Origin: a bacterium
Lineage (GTDB): Bacteria; Campylobacterota; Campylobacteria; Campylobacterales; Sulfurovaceae
Length of the DNA stretch: 33,585 bases
Assembly: GCA_018822805.1 (NCBI GenBank)
Contig: JAHJJU010000029.1
Span: 1 to 33,585 of the forward strand
Direction: 5' to 3'
The notes beneath the pieces were generated by a model, which made no database searches, was not told the origin of the DNA, and was given only the letters and a program-made list of their open reading frames with translations. Made by a program: the position numbers and the translations under genes. This document shows positions 24,275 to 32,438 of this stretch, piece after piece (positions within the stretch are counted from its first letter, which is position 1; each line of letters opens with the position of its first letter).

Positions 24275-24807
24275 TGTGTTCCCATAAGAAAATCTTCTAT
24301 CAGTTCCCATTTTCCAAACCCACTATCAGCATTAATATGTCCTGCATTTTCAATAATGGTGAGGGATGCGTGAATGCTTTTAGCCATACTCTTTGCCTCT
24401 TCTACTTCTATGTAGGGATCATTGTCTGAGACAATCATCTCTATCTTTTTTGCATATAAATGTTGAGGTATTTCACAAGGAAAAAAAGTTTTAATGGTTT
24501 CAACATTGGTGTTTAAAGAAGGAGGTGAAACCATGATGAGTCGTTCAATTTCAGCGATATCTTCTTGACAGAGCCAAAACCATAAGGTATTTGCCAAGGA
24601 GTGACAGACTACGGTATTGGGTTTAAACTCTTTGAGTATCTTTTTGACTTGTTTCACCCAACGATTTTTAGAGGGGAAGTGGCAGTTGTCAAGTAAGGGG
24701 AAAGAGACGGTTCCATAATTTTTGGCGATTTCTGATGCCAATTCGGCTTGCCAGTGTGGGGCATCCGATCCTCCCCATCCGTGTAAAATAAGAACCCTAT
24801 TGGACAT
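24271..24807 (-). CDS. RBBP9/YdeN-family serine hydrolase
   Basis: A 178-residue alpha/beta hydrolase. [17 protein letters not shown] (residues 4-20) is the opening strand and oxyanion region of the RBBP9/YdeN family. The triad is visible: S70 in VVCHSLANT (nucleophile elbow C-H-S-L-A), D130 in SDNDPY and H157 in [14 protein letters not shown]. No signal peptide is present, so it is cytoplasmic. Substrates of this family are generally unknown; small esters are hydrolysed by some members. It overlaps dxr by 11 bases upstream and tsaD by 4 downstream, so it is tightly embedded in a housekeeping operon. The family call is firm, the role unknown. Confidence 0.85.
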   Translation of the reverse strand: MSNRVLILHGWGGSDAPHWQAELASEIAKNYGTVSFPLLDNCHFPSKNRWVKQVKKILKEFKPNTVVCHSLANTLWFWLCQEDIAEIERLIMVSPPSLNTNVETIKTFFPCEIPQHLYAKKIEMIVSDNDPYIEVEEAKSMAKSIHASLTIIENAGHINADSGFGKWELIEDFLMGTQ

Positions 24808-25870
24808 AGGCTCTGACCTCTCTGTCTATCTCTATAATTTCAGCAATATTTTGTGCTTTGATGGTGTCAAACTTGGCATAGGCATCTAAAACCATTTTGC
24901 TCATTCCAAAGAAATCACATTGACCTTGTTCAAATTTTGTAATTGCCTCTTCGTTGGCTGCATTGACCACCACACCCAAATGAGGGTTGTTCAGAATATG
25001 CTCTTTTATTTCCCAAATCGGGTAACGTTCAGAGGTGATGGGTAAAAACTCTACAGCACCCATTTTAAGTAAATCGATAGGAGGTAAAATTTCTTCTTCT
25101 ACTTTTCCTCGTAAGGCAAAGGCGATAGGCAATTTCATGTCTACTCCTGCAAAGTGTGCCGTAGTCGAACCATCTTTAAACTCAGTCAAAGCATGAATGA
25201 TGGATTTTTTTTCAATGACGGCGTCAATGTTACTGGTGCCAAAAAGCCATTTGGCTTCTAAAAGTTCAAAGAGTTTGTTGGTCATGGTGGCAGAGTCAAT
25301 GGTGATTTTAGCACCCATTGACCAGTTGGGGTGTTTGAGTGCTTGAGAGAAGGTGGCTTTTTGCATCTCTTCTACTTTCCAGTCACGAAAAGCTCCACCT
25401 GAAGCTGTTACATAAAGTTTAGAGAATGGTCGTTCACCCATGAGATACCAGAGTCCAAAGTGTTCAGAATCGATAGGAACAATTTTACTCATATCAATAA
25501 ACGCACCGGCAACCACCAAAGATTCTTTGTTGGCTAAAGCAACTTTTCGACCTAATTCTATGGCTTTAAGTGTTGGAGCCAATCCAGCATAGCCTACCAG
25601 GGCATTGACGATGGTTGGGCTAGAAGTGAGTTCTAGTAGTTCAAGAATTCCTTCTGCTCCACAAAAGACATGAGGATGATTAATTTTAGCTCTGTCTGCT
25701 TCATTGGCAATGGCAATATATTTAGGACTACACTGGGCAATCTGTTGGTTCAGTAGGTCAATGTTACGTCCTGCAACCAACGCTTCAATCTTTAGGTTGT
25801 AACGCTCTGCGATGATTAAGGTATTGACTCCAATAGAGCCTGTTGAACCCAAGAGTACGATAGAAGGCAT
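24797..25870 (-). CDS. dxr: 1-deoxy-D-xylulose 5-phosphate reductoisomerase
   Basis: A 357-residue NADPH enzyme making MEP, the committed step of non-mevalonate isoprenoid synthesis. LLGSTGSIGVNTL (from residue 6) binds NADPH; PIDSEHFGLWYLMGE carries the metal-binding Asp and Glu; TASGGAFRDW is the flexible catalytic loop region; HPNWSMGAKITIDSATMTNK and the later NAANEEAITKF complete the active site. Its product ultimately feeds undecaprenyl phosphate, the carrier used by the glycan locus. It lies 2 bases after cdsA, an order also seen in many bacteria, where both belong to envelope-precursor synthesis. Confidence 0.96.
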   Translation of the reverse strand: MPSIVLLGSTGSIGVNTLIIAERYNLKIEALVAGRNIDLLNQQIAQCSPKYIAIANEADRAKINHPHVFCGAEGILELLELTSSPTIVNALVGYAGLAPTLKAIELGRKVALANKESLVVAGAFIDMSKIVPIDSEHFGLWYLMGERPFSKLYVTASGGAFRDWKVEEMQKATFSQALKHPNWSMGAKITIDSATMTNKLFELLEAKWLFGTSNIDAVIEKKSIIHALTEFKDGSTTAHFAGVDMKLPIAFALRGKVEEEILPPIDLLKMGAVEFLPITSERYPIWEIKEHILNNPHLGVVVNAANEEAITKFEQGQCDFFGMSKMVLDAYAKFDTIKAQNIAEIIEIDREVRAYVQ

Positions 25871-25872
25871 GT

Positions 25873-26637
25873 TTATAAAAAAGCTCTAAGTGTAATCAGC
25901 ATAACAATGGATCCAAAGAGATACCCATCAAGTCTGTCAAGGACACCACCATGTCCCGGAAGAATGTCTCCACTGTCTTTTACTCCTGCTTCACGTTTAA
26001 TATAACTCTCAAAGAGGTCACCAAAAACTGCAGCTACAGCTGTTGACAATGAGACAATAAATGCTACAAAAAATGGTACCAATTCTAAGAAATACCCCAT
26101 AATGGTTCCGGCAACGGTAGCAAAGGCAACACCACCGATAACCCCCTCTAACGTTTTGTTAGGAGAGGTTGGTGAGAATTGAGTCTTACCAACACTTTTC
26201 CCCACAAAAAAGGCACCGGTATCGGCAAGTACCACAATAACAAGAAGCCAAAGCATCCATGTAATACCAAAGTCACGGTAAAGAACAAGCATAAAAAGAA
26301 ATCCACTAACCGGATAGAGAAAAGGTATAAGAAGTTTTTTCTTAATATGCTCTTGGGTATAGGCCAATTTCGCACCAAAGAAGATCGCCATTACAAAAAA
26401 TAGGTCATCCGGATTGGGGTAAAAGTAAGCAACAATCCAGATAATAGTTGCGTAAAGGTAAGGTGATTTTCGTCGGATACCAAACAGCTTAATGGCTTCA
26501 TCAAATGCCACAAAATAGAATGCTCCTAAATATATCCACATCAATGTTGGGTTGTCAATAAGCCCAATAATTACTGTAACAGTTAACAGTACTACCCCTG
26601 TAATCCAACGTTCTACATTATTTGTAATAAATTTCAT
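25873..26637 (-). CDS. cdsA: Phosphatidate cytidylyltransferase
   Basis: A 254-residue inner-membrane enzyme that makes CDP-diacylglycerol from phosphatidic acid and CTP. Several hydrophobic segments cover most of the protein. The C-terminal signature is complete: GDLFESYIKREAGVKDSGDI followed by LPGHGGVLDRLDGYLFGS, with the Asp residues that bind Mg-CTP. DTGAFFVGKSVGKTQFSPTS earlier is also conserved. AAGGGA (26645-26650 on the + strand as TCCCTT) lies 7 bases before the ATG. It is followed by dxr after 2 bases, and upstream is the NFACT gene, 47 bases away in the same direction. Confidence 0.95.
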   Translation of the reverse strand: MKFITNNVERWITGVVLLTVTVIIGLIDNPTLMWIYLGAFYFVAFDEAIKLFGIRRKSPYLYATIIWIVAYFYPNPDDLFFVMAIFFGAKLAYTQEHIKKKLLIPFLYPVSGFLFMLVLYRDFGITWMLWLLVIVVLADTGAFFVGKSVGKTQFSPTSPNKTLEGVIGGVAFATVAGTIMGYFLELVPFFVAFIVSLSTAVAAVFGDLFESYIKREAGVKDSGDILPGHGGVLDRLDGYLFGSIVMLITLRAFL

Positions 26638-26684
26638 GTTTAAATCCCTTGTTTTTAAGAATTTAGATTATATCATTATTGGGC

Positions 26685-28028
26685 TTATTCTCTTATTTCT
26701 ATACCTTCCTTACGTACACGGACGGTTTTATATTTGTCATACTCTACGTTAGAGCCCTCTTGTATTTTAACAAAACGTCGTTTGGTATAATCTACTTCAT
26801 AGTCACCGGCTTGAGTTAAGGAGAAGTCAACACAAAGCTTTGCAGCTTTTTCTATAACTGAATCGGGTAGGTTTTGTTTGTCGGTTTTAATGATGAGGTG
26901 TGAGGAAGGAATGTCTCGTATGTGCATCCAGATGTCATTTGATTTTGCCAGTTTTAGCAGGGCTTGGTTCTCTTTACTGTTTCGACCAATAAGTACTTTA
27001 TGGTCGTCTATCCAAAAGAGTTCACACTCTTTAATTTTCTCTTTTTTACGTTGAGATTTTCCTCTTTTTGGTACCAAAAGTTCTAACTCTTGACTCTCTT
27101 TTGCTTGTTTTATGGCGTAATACATATTGGCATAAAAATCAACTTTTGTTGAAAGATTTTCTTTTTCTATATGGATATTTTTTGCTTTTTTTCGACTACG
27201 TTTGGCTTGGTTGAAAAAGTATTCACTCATTCGATTGGGTAGAATATCTTTAGGTAGCTTAATGGTAATAGCATTACCTTCAAAATCATAGGTTTCAAGT
27301 TTGCTGTCATAGGGTTTTATTTGATAGAGATTGGCTAAAAGGATATTGCCTTGTTTTTGATGGTTTTGTTCATCTAATACCAGTGTTTCAGGATCGGGAA
27401 GTTTCTCTAAAAGTTTTTGAAGTTTCTCTTTTTTCTTCGCAATCATATGAAGCTTTTGTTTTTTGAGACCCTGCATTCGTTTGGCTTCAAAGTCGAAATA
27501 TTTTTGACTTAAATGGTCGTCAATGTTATCAATATTTTCTACCTCTTCTTCTCGTTCAAAAGGAGGAATGGTCAAAAGTTCCACCCCTGGTCGAATAACT
27601 CTAAAAGAGCTATCGGCATCAATATGTCGTAGTGCTTCAATGACCACTTCATTTTCATTTAAAAGTATGGCATTGGTATGTCGACCTGTAAATTCAAACT
27701 GTAGAGCAATTTGTTTTTCTTTATAGGAACTTTTTGGGGCTAAAGTAAAACGAATAATTCGCTCATTATCAGGAACTTCTATAGCAATAATTTTTGAGGC
27801 TGAAACTAAGGAGTGGAGTAGGGCATCAAAAGGTGCATTATAGCTTTGAAGAGGTCGTTTTGAACTGTTTTTATAAATAAAGCTCTCCCCTCTTGTCATA
27901 TGAAAAAAGTAGCTCTGATCACGATCAAACATTAACTCAATGGTATTGTCTTCGATTCTTCTTGCACGACTAATATAGGTAAATTTTGAAAGATGTGCAC
28001 AAACGGCATTAAGCTCATAATGTTTGAT
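26685..28028 (-). CDS. NFACT-family protein (RqcH/FbpA-like), apparent ATC start
   Basis: A ribosome quality-control-type protein, about 447 residues from the proposed start. The NFACT-N domain comes first, with FTGRHTNAILL as its core motif; then a coiled coil (FEAKRMQGLKKQKLHMIAKK); then NFACT-R near the C-terminus (LIGRNSKENQALLKLA, DIWMHIRDIPSSHLIIK). Bacterial RqcH recruits tRNA-Ala to stalled 50S subunits and adds C-terminal Ala tails. The first ATG in frame (27932) would remove 32 residues that match the family: KHYELNAVCAHLSKF, then SRARRIEDNTIEL. These begin at ATC 28026-28028, 5 bases after AAGGGAG (28034-28040). No ATG, GTG or TTG occurs in that frame before a TAA. The start is therefore non-standard or the base is a sequence error. 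Confidence 0.82.
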   Translation of the reverse strand: MKHYELNAVCAHLSKFTYISRARRIEDNTIELMFDRDQSYFFHMTRGESFIYKNSSKRPLQSYNAPFDALLHSLVSASKIIAIEVPDNERIIRFTLAPKSSYKEKQIALQFEFTGRHTNAILLNENEVVIEALRHIDADSSFRVIRPGVELLTIPPFEREEEVENIDNIDDHLSQKYFDFEAKRMQGLKKQKLHMIAKKKEKLQKLLEKLPDPETLVLDEQNHQKQGNILLANLYQIKPYDSKLETYDFEGNAITIKLPKDILPNRMSEYFFNQAKRSRKKAKNIHIEKENLSTKVDFYANMYYAIKQAKESQELELLVPKRGKSQRKKEKIKECELFWIDDHKVLIGRNSKENQALLKLAKSNDIWMHIRDIPSSHLIIKTDKQNLPDSVIEKAAKLCVDFSLTQAGDYEVDYTKRRFVKIQEGSNVEYDKYKTVRVRKEGIEIRE

Positions 28029-28096
28029 AGAAACTCCCTTAATGGTTTAATTTAAATAAAATAAAATTCTCAAGTGGAATATTAACCAAATTTTCC

Positions 28097-28102
28097 TATA
28101 AT
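28097..28102 (+). promoter_or_regulatory. -10 box of the OmpA-family gene
   Basis: TATAAT lies 32 bases before the ATG at 28134 in the divergent gap with the NFACT gene. A strong GGAGG ribosome site follows at 28120-28124. Confidence 0.6.
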
Positions 28103-28133
28103 GAAAAGAAAAAATTGACGGAGGATATAGATC

Positions 28134-29729
28134 ATGCTACATACGGCAATTATTGCTTTTACATTAATTGGAATTATGTTTCTTTTTACCAAGTGTGAAA
28201 ATGGAGATCAAAATGAAATTATGAAAAGGGAACTGGACAAGGATAGTATTCCTAAATATGTCACCGAACAGAGTAAAGATATCTCATATGCAGCAAGAGA
28301 TAAAGAGATAGCTTTAGCTTCATATCGTGAAGATCAACCTAGTATAAGTTCTTCTACTAAATCTAATAAAAATGAAGTTCCTGAAAAGAAGTCTGTTGTT
28401 AAAGAGACATTGCTGCCAACAGTTGTAGATTCAGTTAAGGTAAAAGAGGTAAAAACTGTTCAGCCTGTAGATACTGAGAACGTTTCTCAGCCTATATCTG
28501 TTGTTGAAGTTCCCAAGGTAAATGAGATAGAAGTTCCTGAAGTAGAAACTCCGGTAGAGGTTAATGTATCTGTTGAAAATGCAGTGACTCCTATAGAAGT
28601 TAATACGACTACTTTACAAACATTTAAGCTTCCTACGATTCCTATTGTACCTGAAGTTAATATTACAATTCCAACAGCTTTAAAGTCAAAAAGTATGGAA
28701 GAGTTTGCATCAAACAGTAAAATGCAGGATGAATTGAATTTTGAAAGAAGAGCGAAAGATGAAGTTCTTACAAAAAACAAACTTTTAGAGAAACAACTGA
28801 TTGAAGAAACAGAGGCTAGAGAAGTAGCTGAAGTAAAAGTTAAAGAAGAAAAACTGGCATATAAGAAAGCCATAGCTGAAGCAGAAAAGATGGCTACGCA
28901 GTTAGCATTATTAAAAAAACTGGCTGAAGAGAGTGAACTTAAAGCACGAGCAGGAGAGGAACAATTAGTAAAAGAGAAAGCAGAGCGTATTGCCAAAGAA
29001 AAAGCTGAGGCAGAACGTATTGCAACTGAAAAAGCAGCAGCTGAGGCGAAAGCTAAAGAAGAAGCTGAAGCAAAAATTTTTTTAGAAGAACAGTTAGAAG
29101 CCCAAAGAGTTGCTAAAGAGAAAGCTGAAGCAGAAAAAGCTGAAATCGCAGCACAACTGGCTTTGGTTAAAAAGATGGCAGAAGAGAATGAACTTAAAGC
29201 ACGAGCTGAAGAGGAGCGTTTGGCTAAAGAGAAGGCAGAAGCAGAACGCATTGCAGCTGAAAAAGCAGCAGTTGAAGCAAAAGCCAAAGAAGAGGCAGAA
29301 GTCAAACGATTGGCAGAAGAGAAAGCAGCAGCTGAGAAGTTGGCACAGGAACAAGCTGAAGCCCAAAAAGTTGCTGAGCAGAAATTGCTAAAAGCATTCT
29401 CTTTAACAAAAGTTGAGTTTAAATTTAACAGCATGGAGTTGACTGATGAGAGTAAGGCTCTGTTAAATAAAACAGCTGAAGTGATAAATGAGTATAGTGA
29501 TTTTCACTATAACATTCAAGGACATACCGACAGCAGTGGTCGAGAAGCGTATAATGTAAAATTAAGTGGAGAACGTGCCGATACAGTCAAAGAGTACTTG
29601 ATGTCACGAGGGGTAGATGGTACTTTATTGTCTACTAAGGGGTTTGGTTCATCAAAGCCAATAGCCAGTAATGAGACAAAAGCAGGAAAATTAGAAAATC
29701 GTCGTGTTGTTTTTGAAATTGTAAAATAG
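28134..29729 (+). CDS. OmpA-family peptidoglycan-binding protein with long Ala/Glu/Lys coiled coil
   Basis: A 531-residue envelope protein. Residues 3-19 form one hydrophobic segment (HTAIIAFTLIGIMFLF), followed by TKCENGD, which is not a good lipobox, so it is probably an inner-membrane anchor. A Val/Glu/Pro/Thr-rich linker runs to about 195, then an alpha-helical coiled coil at about 195-425, and a C-terminal OmpA domain (about 425-531) with GHTDSSGREAYNVKLSGERAD, whose Asp and Arg bind diaminopimelate in this family. The coil contains an 85-residue tandem duplication: QLALLKKLAEESELKARA at 256 and QLALVKKMAEENELKARA at 341. The layout suggests a TolA- or MotB-like span from inner membrane to peptidoglycan. 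It stands alone with its own promoter. Exact role unknown. Confidence 0.82.
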   Translation: MLHTAIIAFTLIGIMFLFTKCENGDQNEIMKRELDKDSIPKYVTEQSKDISYAARDKEIALASYREDQPSISSSTKSNKNEVPEKKSVVKETLLPTVVDSVKVKEVKTVQPVDTENVSQPISVVEVPKVNEIEVPEVETPVEVNVSVENAVTPIEVNTTTLQTFKLPTIPIVPEVNITIPTALKSKSMEEFASNSKMQDELNFERRAKDEVLTKNKLLEKQLIEETEAREVAEVKVKEEKLAYKKAIAEAEKMATQLALLKKLAEESELKARAGEEQLVKEKAERIAKEKAEAERIATEKAAAEAKAKEEAEAKIFLEEQLEAQRVAKEKAEAEKAEIAAQLALVKKMAEENELKARAEEERLAKEKAEAERIAAEKAAVEAKAKEEAEVKRLAEEKAAAEKLAQEQAEAQKVAEQKLLKAFSLTKVEFKFNSMELTDESKALLNKTAEVINEYSDFHYNIQGHTDSSGREAYNVKLSGERADTVKEYLMSRGVDGTLLSTKGFGSSKPIASNETKAGKLENRRVVFEIVK

Positions 29730-29749
29730 TCTACTATCTTCTTCATTAA

Positions 29750-29780
29750 TAGAGGTTAGAGTTAGAACTCTAGCCTCTAC
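29750..29780. repeat. Hairpin with GTAG head, possibly a third REP-like unit
   Basis: Arms 29750-29763 and 29766-29779 pair over 14 positions with one T.G wobble and a 2-base loop. Read on the - strand it opens with GTAG (29777-29780) followed by AGGCTAGAGTT, as do the units at 20642 and 23141, but the stem sequence is unrelated and there is no partner copy. It sits 21 bases after the OmpA-family stop and may stabilise or end that transcript; there is no T-tract. Confidence 0.45.
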
Positions 29781-29798
29781 GGGTTAAAAAACTTCTGA

Positions 29799-29804
29799 TA
29801 TAAT
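29799..29804 (+). promoter_or_regulatory. -10 box of leuC
   Basis: TATAAT, preceded by TCTGA, lies 43 bases before the chosen leuC ATG. AAGGA at 29835-29839 is the ribosome site, 7 bases before the start. Confidence 0.55.
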
Positions 29805-29846
29805 TCGCATAATTAAATGACTACATTATACTATAAGGACAGAAAA

Positions 29847-31124
29847 ATGGGACAAACCATTACTGAAAAAATTTTCTCTGAACACGCAGGTCGTGAAGTA
29901 AAAGCCGGAGAGATTGTTAGAGTTGATATTGATATGATTATTGGGAATGACATTACAACACCTATTTCGATTCGTGCATTTGAAGAGAGTGGGGCTGAAA
30001 AATTGGCACGACCGGATAATTTTTGTATTGTAATGGATCACTACATTCCTGCAAAAGATATTGCTTCAGCCAATCAAGCAAAAATCTCAAGAGAGTTTGC
30101 CTACAAGCATGACATGAAACACTTTTTTGATGAGAAAGACATGGGAATCGAACATGCCTTACTTCCTGAAAAAGGGTTGGTGGTACCGGGTGACGTGATT
30201 ATTGGGGCTGATAGCCATACTTGTACGCATGGTGCATTGGGTGCTTTCTCTACGGGTATGGGCAGTACCGATTTATCGTTTGGTATGATTACGGGAGGAA
30301 ACTGGTTTAAAGTGCCAGAGACCATTAAAGTAGAGTTGTCCGGAAAACCGGGTCAGCACATTTATGGTAAAGATATTATTTTAGAGCTTATTCGTCTTAT
30401 TGGTGTGGATGGTGCATTGTATAAAGCCATCGAGTTTACAGGTGATACCATTCCTCATTTGGGTATGGCAGACCGATTTTCTATTGCGAACATGGTTATT
30501 GAAGCAGGGGCAAAAAATGGAATCTTTGCTGTTGATGAAGTAACTAAAGCATACCTTGCAGATAGAGCCAAAGCCAATGGTGGACTTCGTTCTGAGCCAA
30601 AGATTCACTATTCAGATGACGATGCCAACTACTGTCAAGTGATTAAAATAGATGTTGCCAATCTTTCACCTGTCATTGCTTATCCATTTTTACCATCAAA
30701 CGGTAAGAGCATGGAAGAGGCTGCAAAAGATCATTTAAAAATTGATCAAGTAATGATTGGTTCATGTACCAATGGTCGTATAGAAGATCTTAGAATCGCA
30801 GCCAAGATTATGAAAGGTCAAAAAGTTGCACGTCATACACGTATGATTGTCACTCCTGCGACACAGAAGATTTTACTTCAAGCTCAAAAAGAGGGATTGA
30901 TGGAGATTTTAATTAATGCTGGTGCTGTTGTTTCTAACCCTACTTGTGGAGCGTGTTTAGGTGGATACATGGGGATTCTTGGTGATGGTGAGCGATGTGT
31001 TGCCACCACCAACCGTAATTTTGTAGGTCGTATGGGTGCTCGAACTTCAGAAATTTACTTGGCAAACTCTGCTGTAGCAGCTGCTTCAGCGATTGCCGGG
31101 TATTTGGTTGACCCTAGAGTTTAA
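29847..31124 (+). CDS. leuC: 3-isopropylmalate dehydratase large subunit
   Basis: A 425-residue aconitase-superfamily protein that isomerises 2- to 3-isopropylmalate in leucine synthesis, as a complex with LeuD. GADSHTCTHGALGAFSTGMG is at residues 120-139. The 4Fe-4S ligands are visible: C307 in GSCTNGR, C367 and C370 in NPTCGACLGG. Length places it in the shorter LeuC/HacA-type group rather than the roughly 466-residue E. coli type; homoaconitase-like activity is a lesser possibility. The frame is open from an ATG at 29817, but the ATG at 29847 is chosen because AAGGA lies 7 bases upstream and MGQTITEKIF is the family start. No leuD follows; the downstream genes are unrelated. Confidence 0.93.
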   Translation: MGQTITEKIFSEHAGREVKAGEIVRVDIDMIIGNDITTPISIRAFEESGAEKLARPDNFCIVMDHYIPAKDIASANQAKISREFAYKHDMKHFFDEKDMGIEHALLPEKGLVVPGDVIIGADSHTCTHGALGAFSTGMGSTDLSFGMITGGNWFKVPETIKVELSGKPGQHIYGKDIILELIRLIGVDGALYKAIEFTGDTIPHLGMADRFSIANMVIEAGAKNGIFAVDEVTKAYLADRAKANGGLRSEPKIHYSDDDANYCQVIKIDVANLSPVIAYPFLPSNGKSMEEAAKDHLKIDQVMIGSCTNGRIEDLRIAAKIMKGQKVARHTRMIVTPATQKILLQAQKEGLMEILINAGAVVSNPTCGACLGGYMGILGDGERCVATTNRNFVGRMGARTSEIYLANSAVAAASAIAGYLVDPRV

Positions 31125-31134
31125 TTTTTTTTCA

Positions 31135-31159
31135 TGAGGTGGCTACCTTATCCACCTCA
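31135..31159 (+). terminator. Probable leuC terminator hairpin
   Basis: TGAGGTGG (31135-31142) and CCACCTCA (31152-31159) form an 8-base-pair stem with a 9-base loop, 11 bases after the leuC stop. The following sequence is T/C-rich, with a T6 run starting 11 bases later, so it is not a perfect intrinsic terminator but is the best in this gap. Confidence 0.5.
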
Positions 31160-31249
31160 AAACTCTCTCTTTTTTCTTTTAACTTCTCTTTTTTACTTCA
31201 TTTAAAATCTAAAGCCTTTAAATACACAATTATTAAATGGTGCATATGT

Positions 31250-31255
31250 TATGAT
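31250..31255 (+). promoter_or_regulatory. -10 box of the SPOR-like gene
   Basis: TATGAT lies 33 bases before the ATG at 31288. AAGGAG at 31277-31282 is a strong ribosome site 5 bases before the start. Confidence 0.45.
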
Positions 31256-31287
31256 AAAGGTCTATTTTACCGAAAGAAGGAGAAGAG

Positions 31288-32244
31288 ATGCTTCGATTAA
31301 TATTGGGATTCGTGTTGATGTTTCAGATGGCTCATGCAAAAGATAAATACTTTATACAATTGGGAAGTTTTAAACAGCTAAATGTCTTAGAGAAAAGTAT
31401 TGCGAAGTTACCAAATACCTTACGCTCGCATGTGGTGATTATACGTTCAAGTAACTGGTATATACCATTTGCTTACTATACGGACAGTAAAAATGTACTT
31501 CATGCAGAAGTCCCAAAATATAAACGTTATTTTCCTGATGCCTATATTAATCACTCTTCAAATATGATGCAATATCCTATGGTACGTAACTATACACAAG
31601 CTTCAACGGTAAAAAGAACAGTTGCACCCCCACCTCCGGTAGTTAAACCGAAGGTTGTTATTCGTCCCAAACCAGTTGTTCAGAAACCTATGGAACGCTA
31701 TCAAAATGTTGCCATTTCAGAAGAGGACAACACCTTGAATCTTCCTGTTCGAGCTGTGGTTGCACCCAAGGTTCAAGTAGCAGAAGCAAAGCGTATACCA
31801 ACGCCAACTGTTACAAACGTGGTGCATAAAAAGTATAAACATTTTAGTAAGAAAATGTTAAGTGGACATTTTTACTATCTTGCCTATAAATCCACCAATG
31901 ATAGTCCTAATTTATTGATCAAAGTTAGTTTTGGAAATCATCGTGTGACCTATCAACCTGTTATGGGGGACATGACCATGACCCAAGCCAATTACCTTGT
32001 AGAAAACAATCGACTCTATATGTTTGCTGACAGTTTTACCAAAGATGGTGCCTACTCCATTTTAGATGAACATCGAACAGATCACTTTTTAGTCTCCAGT
32101 TGGACAAATGGAAAAAAATTGAATACCTTACGTTACTACTATCGTCTAAATGATGCCAAAGAGTATTTAGGTTTAGAGACTTCAAAAGGTTTAGCCACAA
32201 CCCTAGAAGAGGGGAGTTTTGACGAATTCTTTTTGGAGGAATAA
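31288..32244 (+). CDS. Exported SPOR-like protein with unassigned C-terminal domain
   Basis: A 318-residue protein with a signal peptide cut after AHA (residue 17). Residues 19-90 look like a SPOR-type fold: YFIQLGSFKQLNVLEKSIAKL, then HVVIIRSSNWYIPFAYY, ending in YFPDAYIN; the family binds denuded septal peptidoglycan glycan strands. A Pro/Val-rich linker follows (APPPPVVKPKVVIRPKPVV, 113-131). The C-terminal part, about 180-318, is predicted beta-rich (SGHFYYLAYK, LLIKVSFGNHRVTYQPVMG, LRYYYRLND) and is not recognised. No membrane anchor beyond the signal peptide and no lipobox are seen, so it is periplasmic or surface-located. It has its own promoter and no operon partner. Function unknown. 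Confidence 0.7.
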   Translation: MLRLILGFVLMFQMAHAKDKYFIQLGSFKQLNVLEKSIAKLPNTLRSHVVIIRSSNWYIPFAYYTDSKNVLHAEVPKYKRYFPDAYINHSSNMMQYPMVRNYTQASTVKRTVAPPPPVVKPKVVIRPKPVVQKPMERYQNVAISEEDNTLNLPVRAVVAPKVQVAEAKRIPTPTVTNVVHKKYKHFSKKMLSGHFYYLAYKSTNDSPNLLIKVSFGNHRVTYQPVMGDMTMTQANYLVENNRLYMFADSFTKDGAYSILDEHRTDHFLVSSWTNGKKLNTLRYYYRLNDAKEYLGLETSKGLATTLEEGSFDEFFLEE

Positions 32245-32388
32245 TATTTTTTAACATAAGCATTTTACTGTTGGTTTCTTTCTGTTTTTTTATAAATTCA
32301 TCTATTTAAAAGAGAAATCAATGGTGTTTTTTTACTTCAAAAACTACCCTTTTTCACGATTATTTTACAATTTTAATAAAGCAAATAT

Positions 32389-32416
32389 TTAATATTAAAT
32401 ATAATGTTAATATTAA
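32389..32416 (+). promoter_or_regulatory. Promoter with two flanking palindromes (possible operator)
   Basis: The -10 box TATAAT is at 32400-32405, 33 bases before the ATG at 32439. It is flanked by two identical palindromic decamers, TTAATATTAA, at 32389-32398 and 32407-32416, 18 bases apart. The first lies within a 14-base perfect palindrome (32387-32400). Such an arrangement around a -10 box fits a dimeric regulator, but the sequence is pure A/T and may be chance. Confidence 0.4.
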
Positions 32417-32438
32417 AAGAAAATTAAAGGAGTGGAAA

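Noticed and set aside
24275-24310. Longer tsaD with 12 extra N-terminal residues
   Set aside because: The extra residues overlap the hydrolase's coding end and do not fit the family. The ATG at 24274 has the ATGA coupling and the conserved [13 protein letters not shown] start.
28487-29434. 315-codon open frame on the - strand, antisense to the OmpA-family gene
   Set aside because: It encodes a Ser/Ala/Phe-rich low-complexity product that mirrors the GCA/GAA/AAA repeats of the real coiled coil. The + strand gene has a promoter, a ribosome site and a clear OmpA domain.
29817-29846. Longer leuC from the ATG at 29817
   Set aside because: It would place the AAGGA ribosome site inside the gene and add ten residues not typical of the family.
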